Source: Runella sp. MFBS21
GTDB lineage: Bacteria; Bacteroidota; Bacteroidia; Cytophagales; Spirosomataceae
Assembly: GCF_029433105.1 (NCBI RefSeq)
Contig: NZ_JARNTW010000005.1
Location: 129,659-193,658, forward strand
Direction of reading: 5' to 3'
DNA length: 64,000 bases
A program made the translations under genes and the position numbers. Of the stretch, positions 1 through 7,634 are shown one piece after another. The notes beneath the pieces were generated by a model. The model ran no database searches and was not told the origin of the DNA. It saw nothing but the letters and a program-made list of their open reading frames with translations. Every line of letters begins with the position of its first letter. Position 1 is the first letter of the stretch.

Positions 1-1
1 G

Positions 2-340
2 CCAGTCCTTGATTTTGAAATTGGTACCAATGCTTATAGTCGCGAGCAGGTCATCGAAAATTTGCGAACTTGGCTAAAATTGGCCGAAAACCACTATGGA
101 GTGCAGCCCATCATTTATACCAATGCTGACTTTTATCGGCGATACATCAAAGACAATCTCGACAACTATCCCCTTTGGATTGCCGATTACTCAGGCTGGA
201 CGCTAAATCGCTACGATGATGCGACGATTTATTTTTGGCAACATTCAAAAAGTGGGTATTCGGAAGGAGTGCGTGGATTGGTGGACTACAATGTATTTTT
301 GGGGGATGTGGATGCTCTCAAGAGAATTTGTGTAAAGTAG
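2..340 (+). CDS. GH25 lysozyme, C-terminal part (5' end outside window)
   Basis: The reading frame is open from base 2 and ends at TAG 338-340, so this is the last 112 residues of a longer protein. The fragment begins PVLDFE, which matches the catalytic Asp-x-Glu strand of glycoside hydrolase family 25 muramidases, and continues with PIIYTN and PLWIADY, typical later strands of the same barrel, then a YFWQHS segment near the end. GH25 enzymes cleave the beta-1,4 MurNAc-GlcNAc bond of peptidoglycan. The family call rests on these motifs; the signal peptide and first strands cannot be seen. The gene converges on the next one, with a single base between the two stop codons. Confidence 0.8.
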   Translation, partial: PVLDFEIGTNAYSREQVIENLRTWLKLAENHYGVQPIIYTNADFYRRYIKDNLDNYPLWIADYSGWTLNRYDDATIYFWQHSKSGYSEGVRGLVDYNVFLGDVDALKRICVK

Positions 341-341
341 A

Positions 342-1439
342 CTAAGGACGAGCCGGCGTAACACCATAACTCCGTAATTCATCCCTGACTTTTTTGACCC
401 ATGCTGCTTGGGCGGCTTGGTTGGTTCCGTGGCCAGTCTCGTTGTCGTACTGGATTTGTAACTGACTATGCACCCGATAAAAATCAATGTATTGGTACTG
501 TAATTCACTGCTGAAATCTTCTACCGAAAAGGTCATCTTTTGAAGATAGCGCTTAAATCGCTCCGCTGCAAGACGAGTGATGTCGAAGTGAAGCTGCTCA
601 TGGTCAAGTACATAGTCGTTTTTGGAGCCGGGCCTTACCCATGAGATGGTTTTGTCAATCCATATTTTAGGGCGAACATAGAGTTCGATGACTCTATTGG
701 CAACGACGGTGCGAGCTTCAAACCCAAAACTAGTAAATACTTGAGCCGCCCAGCGACTCAACACGCTCGGTGCTCCTTGGAAGTCAGACCAGTTGAGCGG
801 GCGCTTGGCATGATAATAAAGAGTGTCACCGTGGTCGATAAGCGTTTCTTCTTCTAGGATGAGCTTCACTTCGCGGGCAAGCAAATCAGAGGTCTTGATG
901 CCTTTGGCAAACCAATTGTTAAAACCTTTGAGTTCATTTTCCAATAATTTTCTAATCACGCTCTCAATCATCTCTTCGGGTACCACGCCTGCGCGAGTGT
1001 AGGTAGTGGCGGCATTGCCATTGGTGAGAAGTACGCGCCGCCCTTCTCGGTATGTTTCGTAGCCTAGTATCATTTTGACTTCGCCCTTGACACGGTTTTC
1101 GGGAGTAAGTGTCTCGCTAATTCGTAGTTCGTTGATAGTGAGTAAAATAGGCGTAAGAGAATCGGTGTTAACAGGGTTGAAATTTTTCTTTAAGAAAGAT
1201 TCCAGGGCATTGGCCGTGCCACCTTGAAGCTGAGCTGTGAGGGGCTGAGGTCTACTCCAAATCTTGCCGATATTGGTAGTAATAGCCCTATTGTCAATTA
1301 CCTCTAAAATAAAAAAGCCTTTGGGTTGGACGTTTAGGCGAATGGGTTTAAGGGCAATTGTTTGGGTTTGAGTCCAAGCAGAATAGGAGGCTTGTAGCAC
1401 AATAAAACCCAACAAAACACTAAAGATACTACGCTGCAT
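342..1439 (-). CDS. DUF922 family secreted protein, putative zinc metalloprotease
   Basis: I start it at ATG 1437-1439 (365 aa), because this gives an N-terminal signal peptide (MQRSIFSVLLGFIVLQASYS); the longer frame to 1487 needs a TTG start and puts 16 residues before it. The C-terminal third fits DUF922: WSDFQG, then DHEQLHFDI containing an H280-E-x-x-H284 zinc-binding pattern, then YDNETGHGTNQAAQ close to the C-terminus. DUF922 members are predicted Zn-dependent proteases of the bacterial envelope; activity and substrate are unproven. The N-terminal half (about residues 25-190) is not recognised. It appears to be a single gene. Confidence 0.72.
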   Translation of the reverse strand: MQRSIFSVLLGFIVLQASYSAWTQTQTIALKPIRLNVQPKGFFILEVIDNRAITTNIGKIWSRPQPLTAQLQGGTANALESFLKKNFNPVNTDSLTPILLTINELRISETLTPENRVKGEVKMILGYETYREGRRVLLTNGNAATTYTRAGVVPEEMIESVIRKLLENELKGFNNWFAKGIKTSDLLAREVKLILEEETLIDHGDTLYYHAKRPLNWSDFQGAPSVLSRWAAQVFTSFGFEARTVVANRVIELYVRPKIWIDKTISWVRPGSKNDYVLDHEQLHFDITRLAAERFKRYLQKMTFSVEDFSSELQYQYIDFYRVHSQLQIQYDNETGHGTNQAAQAAWVKKVRDELRSYGVTPARP

Positions 1440-1641
1440 AAATTTCTTATTCGTTACTTTGTGCTGTTCAAAGAGATGCTCCAACAAAGATACTTATGAC
1501 TCTGATTTTAGGAATAATCGACGGTAAGTATCTTGATTGATAATGCTATTAACGGATAATTAACAAAAGAAAGATGAAGAGGGGTCATTTTTTTCTAAAA
1601 GTGATTTGAACCTCATTAAACACAATAATCTAAAACAACTC

Positions 1642-2109
1642 ATGCGTCCTGCTTTTGACGATATTTTTATGGAACTAGCCCAAAACCTAGCGCGTAGGTC
1701 TCACTGTATCAAAGCGCAAGTGGGGGCAGTTCTTACCAAAGACACCCGAATTATTTCGATTGGTTATAATGGTCCTCCTTCGGGTACCCACAATTGTGAC
1801 GAGGAGTTTCCGGGGGTAGGCTGTCCGCGCGATTCCAAAGGAAGCTGTTCGTTGGCACTTCATGCAGAACAAAACGCCATCTTGTATGCCGTCAAAAATG
1901 GAGCTAATTTAGAAGGAACGACTTTGTACGTGACTTTGTCGCCTTGCATTGCTTGCGCGCGCGTGATTTATACGATGAAAATCAAACGAGTCATTTATTT
2001 GGATTCCTATGCTGATTATAAGGGCATTGGGGTAGATGAAGGCGTCGAGTTTTTGCGAAAATTTGGAGTACAAGTCGAGCGTTTTAAAAAAGTAGCTGAA
2101 CAATCTTAA
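1642..2109 (+). CDS. dCMP/cytidine deaminase family protein
   Basis: A 155-aa zinc-dependent nucleotide deaminase of the dCMP deaminase (ComEB-like) group, expected to convert dCMP to dUMP for dTTP synthesis in the cytosol. The zinc site is complete: H74-A-E76 supplies the first ligand and the proton-shuttling Glu, and P-C102-I-A-C105 the other two ligands. An insert with extra Cys and His residues (HNCDEEFPGVGCPRDSKGSC) is typical of dCMP deaminases rather than tRNA or guanine deaminases. ATG 1642 is preferred; an upstream in-frame TTG at 1606 would add 12 polar residues with no family support. It is followed after 6 bp by the ACP phosphodiesterase-like gene, so the two are probably cotranscribed. 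Confidence 0.88.
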   Translation: MRPAFDDIFMELAQNLARRSHCIKAQVGAVLTKDTRIISIGYNGPPSGTHNCDEEFPGVGCPRDSKGSCSLALHAEQNAILYAVKNGANLEGTTLYVTLSPCIACARVIYTMKIKRVIYLDSYADYKGIGVDEGVEFLRKFGVQVERFKKVAEQS

Positions 2110-2115
2110 CAAATC

Positions 2116-2712
2116 ATGAATTACCTAGCCCACTTCTACTTGTCATTTGAGCAAGAGCCGCTAATTGTGGGGAATTTGTTAGGTGATTTTGTAAGAGGAA
2201 GATTAGATCATCCCCGCAATCAGCACTACAATGCCGCCATAAAGCAGGGGATATTGTTGCATCGCCACATTGATTTTTTTACAGATACACACCCAACGGG
2301 ACAGGAGTGCCGCAAAGTGCTTCCTGCTAGGTTTTCGAAGTTTAGAGGAGTGGTTACGGACATGTATTTTGATTATTTTTTAGCCAAATATTTCCGCGAT
2401 TATTCTACCTTTCCCCTTCATGAATTTACGGTGTATGTGTATGGAGTTTTAGATAAAAATCGAAGGGTATTGCCGCCTGAGGCAGCATCATTGGCAGAAA
2501 CAATGAAAAAATACGATTGGTTGTACAACTACCAATTTGAAGAGCGGATGATTCGTTCTTTCGTAGGAATGTCACAAAGATTTCCGTTTTTGAAAGGCAT
2601 CGAAACCGCCGGAGAAGAGTTGTTTGCCAATGAAGAAGTGTATGCCGATTATTTCAGAACCTTTTTCCCGGATTTAATTCATAGCTGTGAAGATTTTTTA
2701 GGCAGTAATTAA
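2116..2712 (+). CDS. ACP phosphodiesterase-like protein (AcpH/DUF479 family)
   Basis: A 198-aa protein starting MNYLAHFYLS, the characteristic opening of the AcpH family, followed by LLGDFVRG, a histidine/aspartate-rich HRHIDFFTDTHP segment and VTDMYFDYFLAKYF. These His/Asp motifs form the HD-like metal site of holo-ACP phosphodiesterase, which removes the 4'-phosphopantetheine arm from acyl carrier protein. Bacteroidota members are annotated by similarity only, and the true substrate here is not known. The length is normal for the family. It starts 6 bp after the dCMP deaminase stop, which suggests an operon but not a shared pathway. Confidence 0.78.
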   Translation: MNYLAHFYLSFEQEPLIVGNLLGDFVRGRLDHPRNQHYNAAIKQGILLHRHIDFFTDTHPTGQECRKVLPARFSKFRGVVTDMYFDYFLAKYFRDYSTFPLHEFTVYVYGVLDKNRRVLPPEAASLAETMKKYDWLYNYQFEERMIRSFVGMSQRFPFLKGIETAGEELFANEEVYADYFRTFFPDLIHSCEDFLGSN

Positions 2713-2861
2713 AATCGCCTTTGAAGATAGTACTTGTCTTAGTAAAGAGATTGTGGGAAATTTTATGCTCAAATTTTCCTATTTGCCGATAGCTATCTGA
2801 TGGCATACTTATCTAGCGGGTTGTGCCTAATAAGATTATTACATTTTCAAATTGACAAACT

Positions 2862-3377
2862 ATGTTTACAGAACCCAGCCCTTTAAAAGAATTGATGAAC
2901 CACTTTGCGCAGGCAGGAGAAGTGATTTGGATAGGGGTGAGACCCGCATCTCGACAGCCTGTATCGCCTATTACTGAGACTTTTGCCCGAATAGGAACGG
3001 GGCTCGACGGTGACCGCTACCGTGGCAATCCAGACAGCAAACGCCAAGTAACATTGATTCAGGCGGAGCATTTGGCGGCGATAGGCTCTTATTTGGGAAG
3101 AGGCATTATCAATCCTGCCTTGTTGCGGCGCAATATCGTCGTGACAGGTATCAATCTACTAGCTCTTAAAGACCACACCATCCAAATCGGAGAGGCGGTG
3201 ATTCAGATTACAGGTTTGTGTCATCCATGTAGCCGTATGGAGGAGGTGCTAGCAGAGGGTGGCTATAATGCCATGCGAGGGCATGGGGGAGTCACTGCCA
3301 AAGTACTGCATGAAGGTACTATTAAGGTGGGAGATAGCGTAAAGGTGCTGAGTCAGCTAGACAACCTAAATCAGTAA
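2862..3377 (+). CDS. MOSC domain protein
   Basis: A 171-aa single-domain MOSC protein. The conserved cysteine region appears as GLCHPCSRME (C120 and C123), preceded by DGDRYRG and followed by RGHGGVTAKVL, the usual order of MOSC motifs. MOSC domains bind sulfur-carrying or molybdenum-containing cofactors and are found in molybdenum cofactor sulfurases and in YiiM-like proteins. No partner gene is adjacent, so the substrate cannot be inferred. The 149 bp upstream contain no clear promoter match. An alternative internal Met (residue 12) would shorten the N-terminus without affecting the domain. Confidence 0.8.
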   Translation: MFTEPSPLKELMNHFAQAGEVIWIGVRPASRQPVSPITETFARIGTGLDGDRYRGNPDSKRQVTLIQAEHLAAIGSYLGRGIINPALLRRNIVVTGINLLALKDHTIQIGEAVIQITGLCHPCSRMEEVLAEGGYNAMRGHGGVTAKVLHEGTIKVGDSVKVLSQLDNLNQ

Positions 3378-3456
3378 CTGCCTGAGTGCTTTTGACTTAA
3401 TTTTGCAAAAGTTTTTTTCTGTTTGAATTCAACGGCGGACTTACTAACTTGCGGGC

Positions 3457-5226
3457 ATGGCAGACAATTTTGTGGTATCGGCTCGGAAGTATCGTCCCGT
3501 TACGTTTGATACGGTAGTTGGGCAGTCGCACATTACGACTACTCTCAAAAATGCTATTCGTACCAATCACTTGGCACAGGCGTTTTTGTTTTGTGGACCT
3601 CGCGGTGTGGGGAAAACAACGAATGCTCGTATTCTCGCAAAAACCATTAATTGTCAGCGTCTTACCGATGAGGTAGAGCCTTGCGGAGAGTGTGAGTCGT
3701 GCGTGGCTTTTCAAAACAATGCGTCTTTTAATGTGCATGAACTAGACGCCGCGTCTAACAACTCTGTAGATGATATTCGGAACTTGATTGACCAAGTGCG
3801 CTATCCTCCCCAAACGGGTAAATACAAAATCTACATCATTGACGAGGTGCACATGCTATCGTCGGCGGCTTTCAATGCTTTTCTGAAAACCTTAGAGGAG
3901 CCACCTAGCTATGCCATTTTTATCTTGGCTACGACCGAAAAACACAAGATTTTACCCACGATTTTGTCGCGGTGTCAAATCTTTGATTTTAATCGGATTC
4001 AGCCTAGTGATATTGCCGACCACATCGAACGAATTGCCCAAAAGGAAGGTATCCAAACCGAACGTGAAGCCCTCGAACTAATCGCCCAAAAAGCCGATGG
4101 CGGTTTGCGCGACGCGCTGTCGATGTTTGACCTCAACGTGACTTTTTCGACCGACGGGACGGTGCGGTATCGGGATGTTTTAGAAAATCTCCACATCCTT
4201 GATTATGATTATTACTTTAAGGTAACAGACGCCCTTTTGACAGGAGATTTGTCCCAAACCTTGTTGACTTTCAATGAGATACTCAAAAAAGGTTTTGACG
4301 GGCATTTGTTTGTTATTGGATTGCTTGAGCATTTTAGAAATTTGCTGGTTTCCAAAGACCCCTCAACGGTGCAGTTGTTGGAAGTCTCCGAAACTGCCAA
4401 AAACAAATATTTGGACCAATCGGCCAAAGCCTCTTTGTCGTTTTTATTGTCTGCGTTGAGTATTGGTGGTCAGTGCGACATCAATTATAAAGCCGCCAAG
4501 CAGCAGCGCCTACACGTGGAGCTGTGCTTGATGAAGCTCGCAAAGCTCGCAGATGTCTTGGACTTGGAGGCTATATCCCAAGACGAAAAAAAAAAGCATA
4601 ATATAAGTGCAACTACCTCAGTGACTGTGCCCAATGCCACGGTGACCACCCACGTGAATTTGGCCGGAAATCCAGCGGCTACTAAGCCCATCATGACCAC
4701 GAGCGAGCCTACGGTCAGTTATCAAAATGCGGCTACCGGGACACTCGGCAAACTTCGCTCGACAGTAAATCTCAATGCTACGGCCATAGTAACCCCCGAA
4801 ACAGCCAAAGTAACTACCTCAGTTTCTAAGGAAGCAGAACCTTTAATGAGCTGGACTGACCAGCCTTTTGCGTTCGAACAACTCAAAGAAACCTGGGAGG
4901 CATTTGCACGTTTAAGGGAGACCAAAGGTGGGGGCGTAAGTGAGCAAATCATGCTCAATCGTGAGATTAAGTTTGAAAACATGACGATTGAGTTGATTTT
5001 GGATAATCTTCACCAAGAGACCTTACTCAATGACTTAAAACCTGAGTTGTTGAGTTATCTTCGTCATACCCTCAAAAACCGTCAGATTCAGGTTACGCAC
5101 CGTATCGCGCCCAATGAGGTAAAACGCAACCCTTATACGCCCCTCGAAAAATTCAACGCCTTGGCTGAGCGCAATCCCGCCTTACTAGATTTGCAGCGGT
5201 TGTTGGGATTGGATGTGGATTTTTAG
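3457..5226 (+). CDS. dnaX: DNA polymerase III subunit gamma/tau (DnaX)
   Basis: This is the clamp-loader ATPase of the replicative polymerase. The AAA+ core (about residues 1-370) shows Walker A GPRGVGKTT (47-55), four zinc-binding cysteines (C66, C76, C79, C82), Walker B IIDEVHML and the arginine-finger motif LSRCQIF. Residues about 380-470 are a Thr/Val/Ala-rich linker, and the last 110 residues form a tau-like C-terminal domain. A run of ten A at 4586-4595 followed by G lies exactly at the core/linker junction (codons 377-380) and looks like a frameshift or slippage site giving a short gamma form; see the separate feature. A TAATTTTG box at 3398-3405 may be its promoter. The 589-aa length is normal for a Bacteroidota DnaX. 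Confidence 0.96.
   Translation: MADNFVVSARKYRPVTFDTVVGQSHITTTLKNAIRTNHLAQAFLFCGPRGVGKTTNARILAKTINCQRLTDEVEPCGECESCVAFQNNASFNVHELDAASNNSVDDIRNLIDQVRYPPQTGKYKIYIIDEVHMLSSAAFNAFLKTLEEPPSYAIFILATTEKHKILPTILSRCQIFDFNRIQPSDIADHIERIAQKEGIQTEREALELIAQKADGGLRDALSMFDLNVTFSTDGTVRYRDVLENLHILDYDYYFKVTDALLTGDLSQTLLTFNEILKKGFDGHLFVIGLLEHFRNLLVSKDPSTVQLLEVSETAKNKYLDQSAKASLSFLLSALSIGGQCDINYKAAKQQRLHVELCLMKLAKLADVLDLEAISQDEKKKHNISATTSVTVPNATVTTHVNLAGNPAATKPIMTTSEPTVSYQNAATGTLGKLRSTVNLNATAIVTPETAKVTTSVSKEAEPLMSWTDQPFAFEQLKETWEAFARLRETKGGGVSEQIMLNREIKFENMTIELILDNLHQETLLNDLKPELLSYLRHTLKNRQIQVTHRIAPNEVKRNPYTPLEKFNALAERNPALLDLQRLLGLDVDF
4586..4601 (+). promoter_or_regulatory. Putative dnaX frameshift/slippage site with -1 stop
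   Basis: Ten consecutive A followed by G, read in frame as GAA AAA AAA AAG (codons 377-380). The last seven bases are A AAA AAG, identical to the Escherichia coli dnaX slippery heptamer. After a -1 slip the next codons are GCA TAA, with the stop at 4599-4601, giving a product of about 381 residues that ends after the AAA+ core. RNA polymerase slippage adding one A reaches the same TAA, and loss of one A gives AGC ATA ATA TAA, so every out-of-frame path stops at once. A GGAGG lies at 4566-4570, 15 bases before the A run. I see no strong downstream hairpin. Confidence 0.7.
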
Positions 5227-5662
5227 GGAAATTATCTTCTGTTTTTCACCTTGCTTGGAGTCTTCTATTTTCTGTACAATCAGAACTAACTATTTCATGC
5301 ACTTATTCTGCAAAAACGCTAGGGTGATTTTTGTTAAATTTATAATTAATCGTGTTCTATCTCAGCGAGATTTCCTCTTAAATCGTTGTGTTAGCAAAAA
5401 AGATGCCATATTTTCGATATGAAAAAATAATAATTTTTTATATCGAACGTCAATTATATACTAGTTCTTTTAGATTGCCGTTGGATAAAAATCATTTCTT
5501 TTTTAATATTTTTCTTCTAATATTAAAGCGTCATATACACTTACAAACTATAAGTATGCTTTTTAGCGATATTAGCAATTAGCATCATTTTTATTTCAAA
5601 CCATTTCTGAAATCTATCCAACTCCATTTTATACTACTTATATTATTAAACCTCCCTCTTTT
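5227..5662. other. AT-rich intergenic region between dnaX and DUF3857 gene
   Basis: This is a 436-bp stretch without a convincing gene; the short open frames in it lack family features. It contains a small hairpin ATCTC-AGC-GAGAT (5359-5371) and a much stronger hairpin at 5413-5447, listed separately. The region probably holds the dnaX terminator and the promoter of the downstream pair, but I find no clear TAnnTTTG box. Confidence 0.5.
5413..5447. repeat. AT-rich inverted repeat (15-bp stem, one bulge)
   Basis: The left arm 5413-5428 and right arm 5433-5447 pair over 15 bp, with one bulged G at 5421 and a loop of four bases (AATA). The arms begin and end with TTCGATAT and ATATCGAA. It lies 187 bp after dnaX and 215 bp before the DUF3857 gene. 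It may be a terminator (A/T-rich inner stem, no T run after it), an mRNA-stabilising hairpin or a protein site. Confidence 0.5.
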
Positions 5663-7627
5663 ATGATTAAGTACATTATTACTCTTTTCACCTTTATAGT
5701 GGCACTATCTACTACAGCCCAAGAAAACAAACATAAGTTTGGCGAAGCCTCTCTTGAAGAAGTCAGCATGAAAGCTTATCCTAAAGACTCATCAGCAGAT
5801 GCTGTTGTATTGTATGATTATGGCGAGACTAATTTTAGATATACCAACAACAACATTTTTATTGTTTTAAAGCAACACACGAAAGTAAAGATTTTGAAAA
5901 AATCCGCTCTTGATAGGGCTTCTTCTAGTGTGTTATTATACAAAGTTGGCAACAACGAAGAAAGAATTTTTGATATTAAAGCATTCACTTACAACTTGAT
6001 AGATGGTAAAGTAGCGAAAGATAAGTTGTCAAAAGATATGATTTTTAAAGAAAAATCTTCTGACAACTATACAAATCACAAATTTACATTGCCTAATGTG
6101 AAAGAAGGCTCAGTGATTGAGTATAGTTATGAAATAGAAACTCCCATGACTCTTTCTCATAATCCTAAAATATGGATTTTTCAAAATGACATTCCCGTTT
6201 TATGGAGCGAATACAGAATAGATATCCCTAATATATTTTATTATACAATGCTGATGTCAGGATATTTGCCTTTGGCTATCAATGAAAAAAAACCTTTAAA
6301 CATTCGATTTGCAGGCACAGATATGCCTGGTGTGAGTTATCGGTTTGTGGTAGAAAACGGCGCAGCTTTTAGAGATGAACCCTACATTACGACTCCTCTT
6401 GATTACGTCTCCAAGATTGATTTTGAACTTTCAAGCATTGATTGGACTGGAGTTTTGACAAAAAATTTCTCCTTAGATTATGCTAGTATGAACAAAACCT
6501 TGCTCGTAGATTATAACCTAGAAGAACAACTTCGTAAAACCAATTTCCTTAAAAATATTGCAAAGGAGATAAAAGCCAAAAATGCAGATACACTTAGTCA
6601 ATGGAGGGCTGCCAAAAATTACGTTTTTTCTAATATCAAATGGAATGGAAAAAGTAGCATTTATTCCAATGGCCTTAAAAAAGTATTTGATAAAAAAGAA
6701 GGTGATGCAGGCGACATTAATTTGCTACTTACGGCTCTTCTTAGAGAAATGGGTTATGATGCCAATCCCTTGATTTTGAGTACACGTGCTAATGGATACA
6801 TAAATGAAACCTATGCATTGCTTAAAAAATTTAATTACCTACTTGCATACATGAATTACTCCGGAAAAGATATTTTCTTGGATGCTACCGACGAATTTGC
6901 CGATGTAGGAATTGTACCTATAAGGTGTTTAAATAAAAAAGGATGGCTGGTACATCCTACAGAAGCTAGGTTTGTATCATTGATTCCTAAAGAGCAGGAT
7001 AGAGAATATAAGAAGGCAGAATTTGTGCTTAATGAAGAAGGAGAGCTTTCGGGAAAAATATCGTTTTCGTATGCAGGGTATGGTGCTATTAGAGCCAAAA
7101 GCGATTTGAAAGAAACGGGGCAAGAAAAGTATTTAGAAGAAGTAAAAAAAGACAACCCTTCATGGTCTATTTCTAAAGTACAATATTCAAATACCGAACC
7201 AAACAATAGAGCCATGGAAGCGGCTTTTGATTTGAATATCAATGAGCACGTTATCAAAGCGGGAAATCTATTGTATTTAAAGCCGATTTTAAGTGACGAC
7301 TATTCCGAAAATCCATTTAAAGCTTCTGAAAGGTCTTTTCCAGTCGATTTTGGGTGTTCACTTGACGAGACTTATATGGCAAATTTTGAGATTCCTGAAG
7401 GCTATAAAGTAATAGAAGCTCCAAAAAGTGCCTCTATTACTTTGCCTTCTGACGGTGGGCGGTTTTCGTATATGGTAAGGGCAGACGGGCGAAAAATAAA
7501 TGTAGTCAGCAAAATACAGCTTAAAAAGCCGATTTATTATGCGGATGAATATTTATTCCTGAAAGAATTTTTTGATAAAATCATTGCAAAACATCAGGAA
7601 CAAATTGTAATCAAAAAAGAAAATTAA
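5663..7627 (+). CDS. DUF3857 protein with degenerate transglutaminase-like domain
   Basis: A 654-aa exported protein with signal peptide MIKYIITLFTFIVALSTTAQ, an N-terminal DUF3857 domain (about residues 40-250), a transglutaminase-like domain (about 300-430) and a C-terminal beta-rich domain. The catalytic motif normally read as GDCKD is here GDAGDIN, so the nucleophilic Cys is Ala349, and the catalytic His region FNH reads FNYLL. Only the Asp (FLDATDE) remains. I infer a binding or scaffold protein rather than an active enzyme. It is followed after 7 bp by a paralogue that keeps the Cys and His, implying an operon of an inactive and a potentially active partner. The cellular role of DUF3857 proteins is not established. 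Confidence 0.85.
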   Translation: MIKYIITLFTFIVALSTTAQENKHKFGEASLEEVSMKAYPKDSSADAVVLYDYGETNFRYTNNNIFIVLKQHTKVKILKKSALDRASSSVLLYKVGNNEERIFDIKAFTYNLIDGKVAKDKLSKDMIFKEKSSDNYTNHKFTLPNVKEGSVIEYSYEIETPMTLSHNPKIWIFQNDIPVLWSEYRIDIPNIFYYTMLMSGYLPLAINEKKPLNIRFAGTDMPGVSYRFVVENGAAFRDEPYITTPLDYVSKIDFELSSIDWTGVLTKNFSLDYASMNKTLLVDYNLEEQLRKTNFLKNIAKEIKAKNADTLSQWRAAKNYVFSNIKWNGKSSIYSNGLKKVFDKKEGDAGDINLLLTALLREMGYDANPLILSTRANGYINETYALLKKFNYLLAYMNYSGKDIFLDATDEFADVGIVPIRCLNKKGWLVHPTEARFVSLIPKEQDREYKKAEFVLNEEGELSGKISFSYAGYGAIRAKSDLKETGQEKYLEEVKKDNPSWSISKVQYSNTEPNNRAMEAAFDLNINEHVIKAGNLLYLKPILSDDYSENPFKASERSFPVDFGCSLDETYMANFEIPEGYKVIEAPKSASITLPSDGGRFSYMVRADGRKINVVSKIQLKKPIYYADEYLFLKEFFDKIIAKHQEQIVIKKEN

Positions 7628-7634
7628 AATTTTA

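Noticed and set aside
5213-5582. Two short plus-strand frames after dnaX as small genes
   Set aside because: They are compositionally like noncoding AT-rich DNA (many Phe, Ile, Leu), have no family features, and overlap a strong hairpin.
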